Shown: in pieces, positions 35,329 through 44,982 of the stretch | How the letters are laid out: each line of letters begins with the position of its first letter | Numbering within the stretch: the stretch's first letter is position 1 | Source: SCGC-AAA076-P13 sp965656035 | GTDB taxonomy: Bacteria > Pseudomonadota > Gammaproteobacteria > Magnimaribacterales > D2472 | Assembly: GCA_965656035.1 (NCBI GenBank) | Contig: CBFHIO010000001.1 | Location: 1-64,000 of the forward strand | Length of the DNA stretch: 64,000 nucleotides | Direction: 5' to 3' | Notes under the pieces: model-generated | The model's database searches: none | The model's input: the letters and a program-made list of their open reading frames with translations, nothing else | Told to the model about the DNA's origin: nothing | Program-made: the position numbers and the translations under genes

Positions 35329-37170
35329 ATGTCAGATAATCAGTCAATTTGGTCAAAAGCAGATAGCTTTCTAACTAAAACTAGAAAAATAATTGTTAAC
35401 TCACTTACTGCTTTGGTTCTTGTTCTCATTACCATCTCTATACTTGGAGGAGTTGGATCTTTGTTCGATAAACCAGAAAAAGTTGATACTAAAGATAAGG
35501 TTTTGTGGTTTAAGCCAATTGGTGTGGTTGTTGACTCTGAGGTCAACGGATCAGGTAGCTTGGATATTGAAAGTATAATTTCAAGCGGCGGTGACCAGGT
35601 TGAACAACATGAACTTCAAGATTTGCTTGATGTACTTAATCATGCAGCAACTGATGAGAGCCTTGCGGCTGTATACGTAAATGTCTCTGAACTTGGAATG
35701 TACTGGTCTTCAGCTTTTAAGATTGCCGAGGCAGTTAAAAATATTAGAGATAATGACAAAAGAGTTATTGCCTATGCCGAAAATTATACAAATGCATCAT
35801 ATCTTATTAGCTCTCAGGCAAACGAAGTATTGATAAATGAATATGGACAAGTTTCTGCCTTTGGTCTTACAAGAAAAAGAGAGTATTACAAAGACCTATA
35901 TAAGAACTTAAAAATTAATTACAACGTTTTTACAGCCGGTGATTTCAAATCAGGTCCTGAGCCATATACAAGAGATTCAATGTCTGAAAACGACAAACTC
36001 GCCTGGAATGAATTTGCAGATCCAATGTGGAAAAAAATGACTAACATGATGGAAGCTGCAAGAAATCTACCTGATGGTACTTTACAGAATTATGGTGATA
36101 ATGCTTGGGAAATGATGACTGATAATCCTGAGGCTGCGGAGGTTGCTTTAAAGCTTGGTCTTGTAGATATGGTTGTAACAAGAGAAGAAATAAGGTTGTG
36201 GATGTATGAACAATTTCCGAATAGTGATGAAGATAAATATTCATTCCCTGAAAGTGTATCTATATACGACTATCTATCATTAATCGAAGATAAGAATGAA
36301 ACAATTGATAGCCGTAATAAAATTGCTATCATAAATGTTGAAGGTGCTATCACAACTGGTGAGACAGCATATGGTATTGCAGGCTCAGACACTATTGTAG
36401 ATAACATTCAGGAAGCCACAAAAGATGATTCTATAAAAGCTCTAGTTCTAAGAGTTAATAGTCCAGGTGGAGGAGTTTGGGCTAGTGAATTAATAACAAA
36501 TGCCTTAAATGAATTCAAAGATACAGGAAGACCTATTGTTTCCTCAATGGGAGATATTGCTGCCTCAGGTGGAGTATGGGTTACTACAAGCTCCGATGAA
36601 ATTTTTGCAGAAGAAAACACATTAACTGGATCAATTGGAGTATATGGTATTGTGCCAACATTAGATGGGATTTATGACTGGGCCGGTATAAAAGTCGATG
36701 GTACAAGCTCTACAAAATCAGCTGAGTGGGACGAAAGACAAGCAATGCCGGATTATGTTAAAAACGCCATACAGGCTAGTATTGAAAATACATACAAAAA
36801 ATTTGTGTCAAAGGTTGCTGACAACAGAGGCATGGACTATGAAGAAGTTTTACCAATAGCTGGAGGAAGAATTTGGGCAGGATATAAAGCCCTAGAGCTT
36901 GGTTTGGTTGATAAAATTGGAGGCCTGGATGAAGCAGTAAAATCAGCCGCAGAAAGAGCTGAGCTTGAAGACTATGTAATTAAAAGCTATAAAAAGCCAA
37001 TGGATCCATTTGAGGTTTTCTTAGATAAGTTACTCGATAACATTAAAATAAATATTAATATTGATCCTAGACTTAAATTAATCAATAAGAGTCTTAAAAA
37101 ACACCAGAAATTATTAGAGTCTGAAAATAAAAATATTCTTCTTTATTGCTTTGAGTGCGAAGTTAAATAA
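35329..37170 (+). CDS. sppA: Signal peptide peptidase SppA, long (67 kDa) type
   Basis: Membrane-anchored periplasmic protease that degrades cleaved signal peptides. 613 residues: one N-terminal membrane helix (about 22-45) and two tandem ClpP-like domains. The general-base Lys lies in the first domain (GDFKSGPEP, about 206) and the nucleophile Ser in the second (GDIAASGGVW, about 410), as in E. coli SppA. The strong promoter with an overlapping palindrome suggests regulated expression. Its end overlaps hda by 8 bp. Confidence 0.94.
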   Translation: MSDNQSIWSKADSFLTKTRKIIVNSLTALVLVLITISILGGVGSLFDKPEKVDTKDKVLWFKPIGVVVDSEVNGSGSLDIESIISSGGDQVEQHELQDLLDVLNHAATDESLAAVYVNVSELGMYWSSAFKIAEAVKNIRDNDKRVIAYAENYTNASYLISSQANEVLINEYGQVSAFGLTRKREYYKDLYKNLKINYNVFTAGDFKSGPEPYTRDSMSENDKLAWNEFADPMWKKMTNMMEAARNLPDGTLQNYGDNAWEMMTDNPEAAEVALKLGLVDMVVTREEIRLWMYEQFPNSDEDKYSFPESVSIYDYLSLIEDKNETIDSRNKIAIINVEGAITTGETAYGIAGSDTIVDNIQEATKDDSIKALVLRVNSPGGGVWASELITNALNEFKDTGRPIVSSMGDIAASGGVWVTTSSDEIFAEENTLTGSIGVYGIVPTLDGIYDWAGIKVDGTSSTKSAEWDERQAMPDYVKNAIQASIENTYKKFVSKVADNRGMDYEEVLPIAGGRIWAGYKALELGLVDKIGGLDEAVKSAAERAELEDYVIKSYKKPMDPFEVFLDKLLDNIKININIDPRLKLINKSLKKHQKLLESENKNILLYCFECEVK

Positions 37171-37849
37171 CTTCTTTTATTAAAGGTATTGTAATTTTTC
37201 TTTTCATTTCCATTGAGAGCTGATCTAGGCTCTCAAGGATATGAACTAAATTGGTAATGTTTCTTTTAGAATAAGTAACAAGATACTTTGCCTCTTTGTC
37301 ACCTAAATTTATTGATGTTAACTTTGAAATATGCATTAGTGCATCAATGATATCTTTATCATCAATTGGAAAAAGCTCGAAGCTTTGTATCTTTCTAATT
37401 CTTGACTCTAAATCAGGCAAAGTAAAATTTAATGAATTTAAATCTTTGGATGATGTCAGAATTAATCTGCATCCGGATATAAGTGATTTGTTAATTAAAT
37501 TAAATATTGCTTTTTCCCATTCGATTTCTGTAATTATCTCTTCAATACCATCTAGGCATATTAGATCGATATCTTCCAATGCTTCAAAAATATCAACACC
37601 ATAATCCAAAGCCTTTTTGAGAGGAATGTATACAGATGATTTCTTATTTAAATTATACAAATTACACATTGCTTGAAGAAGAAAAGTTTTTCCAGATTCT
37701 TTCGTGCCGTATATATATAGATCATCCAAAAAATTACTATCTTTTAAAAGAGAGATGAGATGAGAGTTCTGATCACTTATATAAAACCTATCTAATGTAG
37801 ATCTATTAAACTTATTCCATGGGAAAGTAAGTTGCTTGGGTTTATTCAT
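37163..37849 (-). CDS. hda: DnaA regulatory inactivator Hda (DnaA-like AAA+ protein)
   Basis: With the sliding clamp, stimulates ATP hydrolysis by DnaA and so limits re-initiation. 228 residues, a DnaA-type AAA+ module without the DNA-binding domain IV. N-terminal KQLTFPW fits the clamp-binding motif of Hda; Walker A is GTKESGKTF and the Walker B region is LICLDGIEEI. Overlaps the downstream end of sppA and starts within the phosphotransferase gene end (8-bp overlap). Confidence 0.88.
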   Translation of the reverse strand: MNKPKQLTFPWNKFNRSTLDRFYISDQNSHLISLLKDSNFLDDLYIYGTKESGKTFLLQAMCNLYNLNKKSSVYIPLKKALDYGVDIFEALEDIDLICLDGIEEIITEIEWEKAIFNLINKSLISGCRLILTSSKDLNSLNFTLPDLESRIRKIQSFELFPIDDKDIIDALMHISKLTSINLGDKEAKYLVTYSKRNITNLVHILESLDQLSMEMKRKITIPLIKEVI

Positions 37850-38393
37850 TGTGATAACTATTAATATCTAAAAACCAATTTCGTGCATATACAATTAAGC
37901 TCGATAAAGTAACTATTAGAATAAATACATCTAATAGAATTAGCGAAAGGTTAACATCAAAAATTTGAAAAAATAATATAACTACTATATAGGAAATTTG
38001 AAGACCGGTAGTAACCTTTCCAAGAATATTAGGTAATGGTGCTTCTGAGTCCATCAGAGTCATATGCAAAGCCGCGCCTAATAAAATAACAATATCTCTA
38101 CCAATAAAAATAACAAAAATATACAAAGGAATATATGAATTTAGCCATAAAATAAAAATAGTGCCTGATAAAAGAAGCTTATCGGCTATTGGATCTAAAA
38201 GCGTACCAAGGTATGTTTGCCATTTCATTTTTCTTGCAAGAAAACCATCAAGAGCATCTGTTATAGATGCTAATAAAAAATAGCCAAGACTAACGATAAA
38301 ATTTCCAATAAAAATATTATATAAAATAGGATAAACAAGCCCAATTCTTAAAATGGATAATAGGTTTGGGATAAAAATAAAATACTTGCTCAT
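37842..38393 (-). CDS. CDP-alcohol phosphatidyltransferase family protein
   Basis: 183-residue inner-membrane enzyme with the family motif DALDGFLARK...G...D...D (about 45-70), which binds CDP-diacylglycerol and metal. Five to six hydrophobic segments. Probably makes phosphatidylglycerophosphate (PgsA-like), but this locus often carries a paralogue, so the acceptor alcohol is left open. Overlaps DUF2066 by 4 nt and hda by 8 nt; the three form one unit. Confidence 0.85.
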   Translation of the reverse strand: MSKYFIFIPNLLSILRIGLVYPILYNIFIGNFIVSLGYFLLASITDALDGFLARKMKWQTYLGTLLDPIADKLLLSGTIFILWLNSYIPLYIFVIFIGRDIVILLGAALHMTLMDSEAPLPNILGKVTTGLQISYIVVILFFQIFDVNLSLILLDVFILIVTLSSLIVYARNWFLDINSYHNE

Positions 38394-39409
38394 TTTATAA
38401 ATATTAAATCTAAAATGTTGTCATCGCTATCTTGAGCTAGCTCAAAAAAAGTACTGGTTTCAATAGTATTTTTGAAAGTATTAATATCACCCATTACACT
38501 GATTTGATAGGTGATGCTGTTATTATTAAATTTTAAAATTTGCATGTTTGAAATAGCAATAAATTTAGATAATTTCTCTTTTAACATTTCATATTCTTTA
38601 AAAGAATTTATACCTTGGATTTTCAGTTGGAGCAATACAGTCTTTGAGGTATCGATTATTAAATTTTGATACATTGATTCAATCTTAGCCTCAACATGAT
38701 CAATGAAAATTTTCCTGATCTCCTCTAAATATGTGTCTGATTTAATTTCTGTGTCAATATCACCAGATATTAACCATCTATTAAGACCCAAGTTTGTATA
38801 TTTGATTTCAACGAGTTCATCGAAATTATATTTTGAAATTAAATATGTTTTAGGTGAAGATAAAATATTGGTATTAGACAAAAATTGATTGTCTGCAAGA
38901 TCTAATAAAGGCAACTCTAAAAATAAACCTCTTTCATTTGATATTTCAACCAAGGTTTCTTTAATTAGATTGCCTATTTCACTATCCGAATCCTCTGAAA
39001 TGTAATATGGAGCCCTAGATCCCGACTCTACATTAATTAAAAAAAATATTACAGGTCTTGAATAGTCTATAATTGGAATGAAAAGGTCTTTAAACTTGTT
39101 TATGATTAATTCTTGATCAAAATTAACTTCTAAATAACTACTCGAATTAATGTTTTTAATGGAATAACTTTCTATAAAATCTTTTCTTGATGATCCTGAA
39201 TTTATTATTTTCCATATATTTGATGGAGATTTAGAACCGCTAATTCTAAAAACTAAATTATTAAATGATTTGTTAATTGAAGACTCTATCTTACTAGAGT
39301 TTTCTATGGGCACATATATTGTAAAAAGTTCTTCAAACTCCTTCCCAAAGGAGGAATTAGAAAAGATAATGAGTAACACTATTAAATGATTAATAAAATT
39401 TTTATGCAT
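38390..39409 (-). CDS. DUF2066 family exported protein
   Basis: 339 residues from the ATG at 39409 with a signal peptide (about 1-22). The frame is open from a TTG 30 bases upstream, but that would run into purM. Assigned to DUF2066 mainly by position (divergent from purM, next to hda) and by RISGSKSPSNIW near residue 55; that makes it likely, not certain. Function unknown, envelope location inferred. Only 23 bp separate it from purM. Confidence 0.7.
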   Translation of the reverse strand: MHKNFINHLIVLLIIFSNSSFGKEFEELFTIYVPIENSSKIESSINKSFNNLVFRISGSKSPSNIWKIINSGSSRKDFIESYSIKNINSSSYLEVNFDQELIINKFKDLFIPIIDYSRPVIFFLINVESGSRAPYYISEDSDSEIGNLIKETLVEISNERGLFLELPLLDLADNQFLSNTNILSSPKTYLISKYNFDELVEIKYTNLGLNRWLISGDIDTEIKSDTYLEEIRKIFIDHVEAKIESMYQNLIIDTSKTVLLQLKIQGINSFKEYEMLKEKLSKFIAISNMQILKFNNNSITYQISVMGDINTFKNTIETSTFFELAQDSDDNILDLIFIK

Positions 39410-39432
39410 TTGATTCACACTAAGTATTCTAA

Positions 39433-40461
39433 ATGACAAAAGAAATTATAGAAAATGATCCATACAAATCAGCTGGAGTTGATATTGATGCCGGCAATGA
39501 TTTAGTTAATAAAATTAAGGACGACGTGGCCTCCTCTCACAACAAAAATGTTCTTGGTCATGTTGGTGGTTTTGCTGGTATGTATGAGTTGAATAAAAAC
39601 TTTAATGAGCCAGTAATAGTTGCTTGCACAGATGGGGTTGGAACAAAAGTTTCTCTAGCACAAGACTTTAATCAAATAGACAGCATTGGACAGGATCTTG
39701 TTGCAATGTGCGTCAATGATCTTATAGTGTGTGGTGCTAAACCGCTTTTTTTCTTAGACTACTTTGCTTCATCAAAGCTTGAAGTAGATATAGCATCAAG
39801 AATTGTAAAAAGTATTGCTGACGCATGTAAAGCTTCTAAATGTGCCTTGCTCGGAGGTGAAACTGCTGAGATGCCAGGTCATTATGTTGGTAAAAATTTT
39901 GATCTTGCAGGCTTTTCAGTTGGTTGTGTCGAAAAAAATGAAATCATTACTGGTAATAATATCTGTGAAGGTAATATTTTAATTGGTATTGAATCGTCTG
40001 GTCCACATTCAAACGGGTTCTCTCTTATAAGAAAGATAATTAAAGATTCAGAGATTAACGGAGATGAGCTAAATAAAATTGCTGATTTAGTATTAAAGCC
40101 AACTCATTTATATCCTAATCTAATTTTAGAAATAATTAAGAAATTTGAAATTAATGGCATGGCCCATATTACAGGCGGAGGTTTGACTGAAAATATACCA
40201 AGATCATTACCACAAAATTTAGCTGCAGAAATAATTATAGATTCATGGGAGTTACCAGAAATTTTTAAGTGGCTCCAAAAAAATGGCGACATTTCTGAGA
40301 ATGACATGCTAAGGATTTTTAATTGCGGAATTGGAATGGTGCTAATGGTAAACGAAAGTGATTCAGATAATATTAAATCAGAAATAAATGGCAATGGTTT
40401 TGATTGTTTTGATATTGGTAGGGTTATAAAAAAAGAGGGAGAGTCTGTAATCTACTCTTAA
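39433..40461 (+). CDS. purM: Phosphoribosylformylglycinamidine cyclo-ligase (AIR synthetase)
   Basis: Fifth step of purine synthesis: FGAM plus ATP to AIR. 342 residues. N-terminal YKSAGVDIDAGN, the ATP-grasp-like PurM motifs CTDGVGTKV and LLGGETAEMPG, and HITGGGLTENIPR. Followed 3 bp later by purN, the usual gammaproteobacterial pair. No clear ribosome site. Confidence 0.97.
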   Translation: MTKEIIENDPYKSAGVDIDAGNDLVNKIKDDVASSHNKNVLGHVGGFAGMYELNKNFNEPVIVACTDGVGTKVSLAQDFNQIDSIGQDLVAMCVNDLIVCGAKPLFFLDYFASSKLEVDIASRIVKSIADACKASKCALLGGETAEMPGHYVGKNFDLAGFSVGCVEKNEIITGNNICEGNILIGIESSGPHSNGFSLIRKIIKDSEINGDELNKIADLVLKPTHLYPNLILEIIKKFEINGMAHITGGGLTENIPRSLPQNLAAEIIIDSWELPEIFKWLQKNGDISENDMLRIFNCGIGMVLMVNESDSDNIKSEINGNGFDCFDIGRVIKKEGESVIYS

Positions 40462-40464
40462 TAA

Positions 40465-41109
40465 ATGAAAAAAATTACTGTCTTAATTTCTGGGAGTGGT
40501 TCTAATCTCCAGGCTATTATTGATAGCTGTAAATCAAAACGCATTGATGCAGAGGTTCAGTGTGTTGTTTCAAACAATCCAAATGCTTATGGTATTGAAA
40601 GAGCTAAATCTGCTGGGATTAAAACTATAGTTCTTGATCATAAAAATTATAAATCAAGAGATTTATTTGATGCTGATCTTTATGACATTCTAATAAAACA
40701 AAAGGCGGATTTAATTGTAATGGCAGGTTTTATGAGAATTCTTACTCCAAAAATAACTGAAAACTTTTATGGCAAAATTATAAATATTCATCCATCTCTG
40801 CTACCAAAATATCCTGGACTTGATACTCATCAACAAGTTATAAACAATAAAGATCTTATTCATGGAGTCTCAATACATTATGTCTCAAGCGAATTAGACA
40901 AAGGTCCATTAATAGCACAAGGAGAAATCAAAACTTTAGGTGATGATATTGATAATTTAATTGAAAGAATTCATAAGCTTGAACATAAACTATATCCTGA
41001 AATTATTGCATTGATTTGTAATAATCATATAAGTCTTGATTCCAATGGAGTTATATTTAAAAATCTACCCTTAAAAAATGAGTACATATATAAAAAATAC
41101 AATATTTAA
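40465..41109 (+). CDS. purN: Phosphoribosylglycinamide formyltransferase
   Basis: Transfers formyl from 10-formyl-THF to GAR (third purine step). 214 residues: N-terminal SGSGSNLQAI phosphate loop, active-site IINIHPSLLPKYPGLDTH with the catalytic Asn-His pair, and Asp in ELDKGPLIAQ. FolD, which supplies the cofactor, is also in this window. Overlaps the DUF3108 gene by 32 bp. Confidence 0.97.
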   Translation: MKKITVLISGSGSNLQAIIDSCKSKRIDAEVQCVVSNNPNAYGIERAKSAGIKTIVLDHKNYKSRDLFDADLYDILIKQKADLIVMAGFMRILTPKITENFYGKIINIHPSLLPKYPGLDTHQQVINNKDLIHGVSIHYVSSELDKGPLIAQGEIKTLGDDIDNLIERIHKLEHKLYPEIIALICNNHISLDSNGVIFKNLPLKNEYIYKKYNI

Positions 41110-41785
41110 AATAACTTTAATGTTAGGTTTTACTATAAATCTAAGTTCCTCCGTTATTCCAGAATATAAGGCCAAATATAAGTTTGAGCGAGATGACTTT
41201 TCAATTACTGGAATAAGAGAATTAAAATCAATCAATGATCAGGATTTAGCTCTGTCATTTAATGCAAAAACGATGTTAGTTGTTTCTATGAATTTTGAAT
41301 CAATTTTTGAAATCGAGAATTCAAAAATAATTACTAAAAGTTATGGAGTTAAAATAAGACCTAAGTCTGTTAATAGAGATCAGAATATTTTTTTTAACTA
41401 TGAAGCTATGGAAATAGAATCTACTGGTAGAGATTCATGGAAAGCACCTCTAAATAAAAATACCTTCTCATCAGATCCACTTAATGCTCAAATACAGATC
41501 AGACTAAATTTGATTAATGGAATGAAAGAGTTTTATATAAATTTAGTTGATATGGAGACGGGCGAGATTCATCAAAACTTTTATGAGCTTGATGGGGAGG
41601 AAATTTGTAAGCTACAAGAAAGAAAGTATGATTGTGTTCTTCTTAAAAGATATAGAGAATCAGACAACAGAAGTACAACTTATTACTTAATTCCAGATCT
41701 TAAATATATGTTTTTTAAAGTAATCGACAGTAGCCCAGATGAATATCAAAAACTTGAGTTGGAAGAGTTGTTAAGTTTTGGGTAA
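41078..41785 (+). CDS. DUF3108 domain exported protein
   Basis: 235 residues with a signal peptide (about 1-25) and a beta-rich DUF3108 region starting at YKAKYKF. A gene of this family directly after purN is common in Pseudomonas and relatives (recalled). Function unknown; likely periplasmic. The start lies 32 bp inside purN; a later in-frame ATG would still leave a short signal. Convergent overlap of 15 bp with dcd. Confidence 0.75.
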   Translation: MSTYIKNTIFKITLMLGFTINLSSSVIPEYKAKYKFERDDFSITGIRELKSINDQDLALSFNAKTMLVVSMNFESIFEIENSKIITKSYGVKIRPKSVNRDQNIFFNYEAMEIESTGRDSWKAPLNKNTFSSDPLNAQIQIRLNLINGMKEFYINLVDMETGEIHQNFYELDGEEICKLQERKYDCVLLKRYRESDNRSTTYYLIPDLKYMFFKVIDSSPDEYQKLELEELLSFG

Positions 41786-42340
41786 TGTGACTCCTGTTTG
41801 ACCCTGATATTTTCCTCCTCTATCTTTATAGCTAACTTTGCACTCTTCATCCGATTCAAAAAATAACATCTGAGCAACACCTTCTCCAGCATAAATCTTG
41901 GCTGGCAGGTTTGTTGTATTTGAAAATTCTAAGGTAACATGCCCCTCCCATTCTGGTTCAAGCGGAGTAACATTTACAATAATGCCACATCTTGCGTAAG
42001 TTGATTTCCCAAGACAAACTGTCAGTACATTTCTAGGAATTTTAAAATACTCTACTGTCCTTGCTAGTGCAAAAGAATTTGGTGGTATAACACATATATC
42101 TGACTCGATATCAACAAAGCTTTTTTCATCAAACGATTTAGGATCTACTACTGCAGAATGAATGTTTGTAAAAACTTTAAATTCATTTGAGCATCTAACG
42201 TCATATCCGTAGCTAGATACGCCGTATGAAATTAATTTATTACCCTCTTTGTCAAGCCTTACTTGGTTCTCAGAAAAAGGCTCTATCATTGACTGAGTCT
42301 TTGACATCTCTGTTATCCATTTATCTGATTTAATCGACAT
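41771..42340 (-). CDS. dcd: dCTP deaminase
   Basis: Deaminates dCTP to dUTP, supplying the main route to dTMP in many gammaproteobacteria. 189 residues with the trimeric dUTPase-like fold. Catalytic Glu is in PLEPEWEGHVTLEFSN; nucleotide-binding GKSTYARCG and the C-terminal KYQGQTGVTLP are intact, the latter typical of monofunctional Dcd. Starts 11 bp inside the end of recR. Confidence 0.95.
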   Translation of the reverse strand: MSIKSDKWITEMSKTQSMIEPFSENQVRLDKEGNKLISYGVSSYGYDVRCSNEFKVFTNIHSAVVDPKSFDEKSFVDIESDICVIPPNSFALARTVEYFKIPRNVLTVCLGKSTYARCGIIVNVTPLEPEWEGHVTLEFSNTTNLPAKIYAGEGVAQMLFFESDEECKVSYKDRGGKYQGQTGVTLPKT

Positions 42341-42926
42341 TTATTTCAGTTCTCCCTTGAATAGCTCTTGCGATAGTATTTCCATCGACATATTCTAATT
42401 CACCGCCGATAGGAATCCCATATGAAATGCGTGATACTTTTATCTCGCTGATATGGTCTTTTATATAAATAGCAGTAGCATCACCCTCAACTGTTGAGCT
42501 TGTGGCTAATATAACTTCTTTTATGTTTTCAATTTTAATTAATTTTAAGAAATCATTTATACCCAAATCATCCGGGCTAATGCCCTCAATTGGTGACAAT
42601 CTTCCCAGTAAAACAAAATATCGCCCCTTAAATCCACCAGTTGATTCTATTGCTAGGACATCAGAGGGACTTTCAACCACGCAAATACTGCTCATGTCTC
42701 TGCTATTATCTGAACATACTTTGCATAGATCATTTGAAGTAAGCATTCTACATTTCGAACATCTAGCAATTTCCTCGACTGCTCTCTCTAATGTTTTAGC
42801 CAAAATACTAGCCCCATCTTTATTTTTATCTAATAAGTATAAGGCCATTCTCTGAGCAGATTTTTTTCCCACACCAGGTAAAATTGTTAAGGAATTTATT
42901 AAATCATTTAGAAGATCCTGATGCAT
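42330..42926 (-). CDS. recR: Recombination mediator RecR
   Basis: Acts with RecO/RecF to load RecA on gapped DNA. 198 residues: N-terminal helix-hairpin-helix (LPGVGKKSAQRMA), a C4 zinc finger (CSKC...CKVC), a Toprim domain (CVVESPSDVLAIE) and a C-terminal Walker-like segment. It follows dnaX after 1 nt; the ybaB gene that usually lies between dnaX and recR is absent here. Confidence 0.96.
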   Translation of the reverse strand: MHQDLLNDLINSLTILPGVGKKSAQRMALYLLDKNKDGASILAKTLERAVEEIARCSKCRMLTSNDLCKVCSDNSRDMSSICVVESPSDVLAIESTGGFKGRYFVLLGRLSPIEGISPDDLGINDFLKLIKIENIKEVILATSSTVEGDATAIYIKDHISEIKVSRISYGIPIGGELEYVDGNTIARAIQGRTEINVD

Positions 42927-42927
42927 G

Positions 42928-44520
42928 CTAATTCACTGGTTTAATAGAATTATCTTTAATACTGGCATTATGTTTATCTAAAAATTTTTGTATTGATGGA
43001 TCAGATAAAATATTTTTTTCTGCTGCAGACTGTTTATCAGCCTCAACCTTCTTCATGTGACTTAGTGGTGAATCATTAATAGCACCATTCTTTATTTCAA
43101 CAACTATATCAAATCCAAAATATGAATTTAATACAGCTTGAAACTCATTAGAAACATTCTCAGGGATGAAATTTTCATCACCTGTACCAGCTAATGTTAA
43201 AAGAGTTTCTTTAAATGATACAAATGAAAGGTTTCCATAATAATTCCTTGCAAAAGGACTTAGAGATAATAAGTCGAATAATTTAATCCAATCGTCATTA
43301 GTATTTAAATTTTTTTTTGTAGTTATATTAGGCTCTTTAGACTTTTTAATATTTGAATCATTGTTTATGTTTGCAGTTTCATTGTTATGAGGTTTTTTTA
43401 AATTTTTTTTTTCTATTTCTATCTTGTCGTGCGTGTTATCAATTTTATGTATAGGGTTAAAAGCTAACATTCTTAAAATACATACCTCCAATGCCTCTTT
43501 TGGACTCGGGTGAGCACTAAATTTAGAATATGAGTTAACTGCAATCTCATAAAGAAGCTGACAAAACTCCTCATCAATGTCGGATGCCAAATTTTGAATA
43601 TCTATATCTGTTGAATTTTCTAAAACTTTTTCTAAAGATACTTTATGTAAAATTGAAATAATGCTTTTAAGAATTGCATCATATTCTGGGGACAGTTCTT
43701 CAATTTTTGTTAAAGTTTCATAAGCAGCAGAACCATCTCCATTAATGATAGAGTTGATCATTTCCACTAATAGTGAATTGTCAATTGTTCCAAGCAACTC
43801 TCTAACGTTAGATGATTTAAGAGAGCCGCTACCGTGGGCGATTGCCTGATCTAATATAGTTAGAGCATCTCTTACTGAACCAGAAGCAGCATCTGATATC
43901 AATTCAATACTTTCTTGATCAAAATTAATATCCTCTAATTTTAAAATTTTTTGTAAATGATTTGATAGAACATTTCCACTAACTGTTTTTAAGTTTAGTT
44001 GCAAACATCTTGATTGAACTGTTTTTGGGAGTTTTTCAGGGTTTGTTGTAGCCAATATGAAGACTACGTGTTTTGGTGGTTCTTCAAGATTTTTTAATAG
44101 TGCATTAAAACTTTCCGTAGTAAGCATGTGAGCCTCATCTAGTAAATACACTTTATATCTTCCGGTAGCTGGCGATTGTGGGACGGTTTGTAGCAAATCT
44201 TTCATTGCATCTATGCCCCTTTGAGATGCAGCATCTTGTTCGAAGAAGTCTAATGCTCTTCCTAGTTTAATTTCTTCGCAATTTATGCATTTATTGCATG
44301 GAACGGCTACTGGTTTATCAGATGAAGAACAGTTAAGACATTTTGCAAGGATTCTACCAAGAGTAGTCTTTCCAACACCCCTGGTACCAGAAAAAATAAA
44401 AGCTTGATGCACTCTGTCTTGAAGAATACTATTTGAGAGAGCTTGAATAACATGGTCTTGACCAACAACCTCTTCAAAGCTTGATGGTCTATATTTTCTG
44501 GCTAAAACCTCGTATGACAT
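42928..44520 (-). CDS. dnaX: DNA polymerase III subunit tau/gamma
   Basis: Clamp-loader motor and organiser of the replisome. 530 residues: AAA+ domain with Walker A GTRGVGKTT (45-53), zinc module C64/C75/C78/C81, Walker B LLDEAHML, sensor ATTNPEKLP, then domain III up to about 362. A charged Asn/Lys-rich linker follows, then a short domain V-like end; tau is shorter than in E. coli (643). A run of ten A at codons 370-373 could yield gamma by slippage. Co-transcribed with recX upstream and recR downstream. Confidence 0.95.
   Translation of the reverse strand: MSYEVLARKYRPSSFEEVVGQDHVIQALSNSILQDRVHQAFIFSGTRGVGKTTLGRILAKCLNCSSSDKPVAVPCNKCINCEEIKLGRALDFFEQDAASQRGIDAMKDLLQTVPQSPATGRYKVYLLDEAHMLTTESFNALLKNLEEPPKHVVFILATTNPEKLPKTVQSRCLQLNLKTVSGNVLSNHLQKILKLEDINFDQESIELISDAASGSVRDALTILDQAIAHGSGSLKSSNVRELLGTIDNSLLVEMINSIINGDGSAAYETLTKIEELSPEYDAILKSIISILHKVSLEKVLENSTDIDIQNLASDIDEEFCQLLYEIAVNSYSKFSAHPSPKEALEVCILRMLAFNPIHKIDNTHDKIEIEKKNLKKPHNNETANINNDSNIKKSKEPNITTKKNLNTNDDWIKLFDLLSLSPFARNYYGNLSFVSFKETLLTLAGTGDENFIPENVSNEFQAVLNSYFGFDIVVEIKNGAINDSPLSHMKKVEADKQSAAEKNILSDPSIQKFLDKHNASIKDNSIKPVN
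43403..43412 (-). other. A10 slippage/frameshift candidate for the gamma product of dnaX
   Basis: Ten consecutive A on the coding strand spanning codons 370-373, just after domain III. A -1 shift gives Lys-Phe-Lys-Lys-Thr-Ser then TAA, a 378-residue product. A +1 shift meets TAA after one codon. Position matches where gamma ends relative to the domains in other bacteria. No strong downstream hairpin, so transcriptional slippage as in Thermus would be the model. Inference. Confidence 0.45.
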
Positions 44521-44541
44521 AACAATAAATCATAACATGAG

Positions 44542-44982
44542 CTATGTAAAAACTGAGTCAATTTCTTCAAAACTAAAGCCTCTATTTTGCAAAAAAGCCT
44601 TTTGCTTATTTTGTTCTTTGTAATCTTTATGTATGCCTGTTTTATACTTTTTATTAAAAGCTTTTAGAGCTTCATTTTTCCAACCACCTTCAGCATCAAT
44701 TGCTTCGGTTGCAATGCTTTCATCAACGCCCCTAGAAATTAGTTCATAGAGAATTTTTTTTGGGCCAAACCCTTTTCTCTTTCTAGCTATAACATATGCT
44801 TCGCAATAACGATGGTCGTTTACGAGATTTCTTTTTAATAGACTATCTACTACAGATTCAATAAGCTCAGGTACATCAAATTTTTTTAATAGCTTATCAG
44901 TCAACTCTTTTTTAGAATGTTCTCTTCTAGATAAAATATCTAATGCTTTGTTATAAATAACCTTATAAGCATCATCATTCAT
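44542..44982 (-). CDS. recX: Regulatory protein RecX
   Basis: Small all-helical protein that modulates RecA filaments. 146 residues made of RecX three-helix repeats: LSRREHSKKELTDKL near the start, VNDHRYCEAYVIAR and GFGPKKILYEL in the middle. Usually next to recA; here it lies 21 bp upstream of dnaX and is probably in its transcript. Stop of the preceding lipoprotein gene and this start are adjacent. Confidence 0.88.
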   Translation of the reverse strand: MNDDAYKVIYNKALDILSRREHSKKELTDKLLKKFDVPELIESVVDSLLKRNLVNDHRYCEAYVIARKRKGFGPKKILYELISRGVDESIATEAIDAEGGWKNEALKAFNKKYKTGIHKDYKEQNKQKAFLQNRGFSFEEIDSVFT

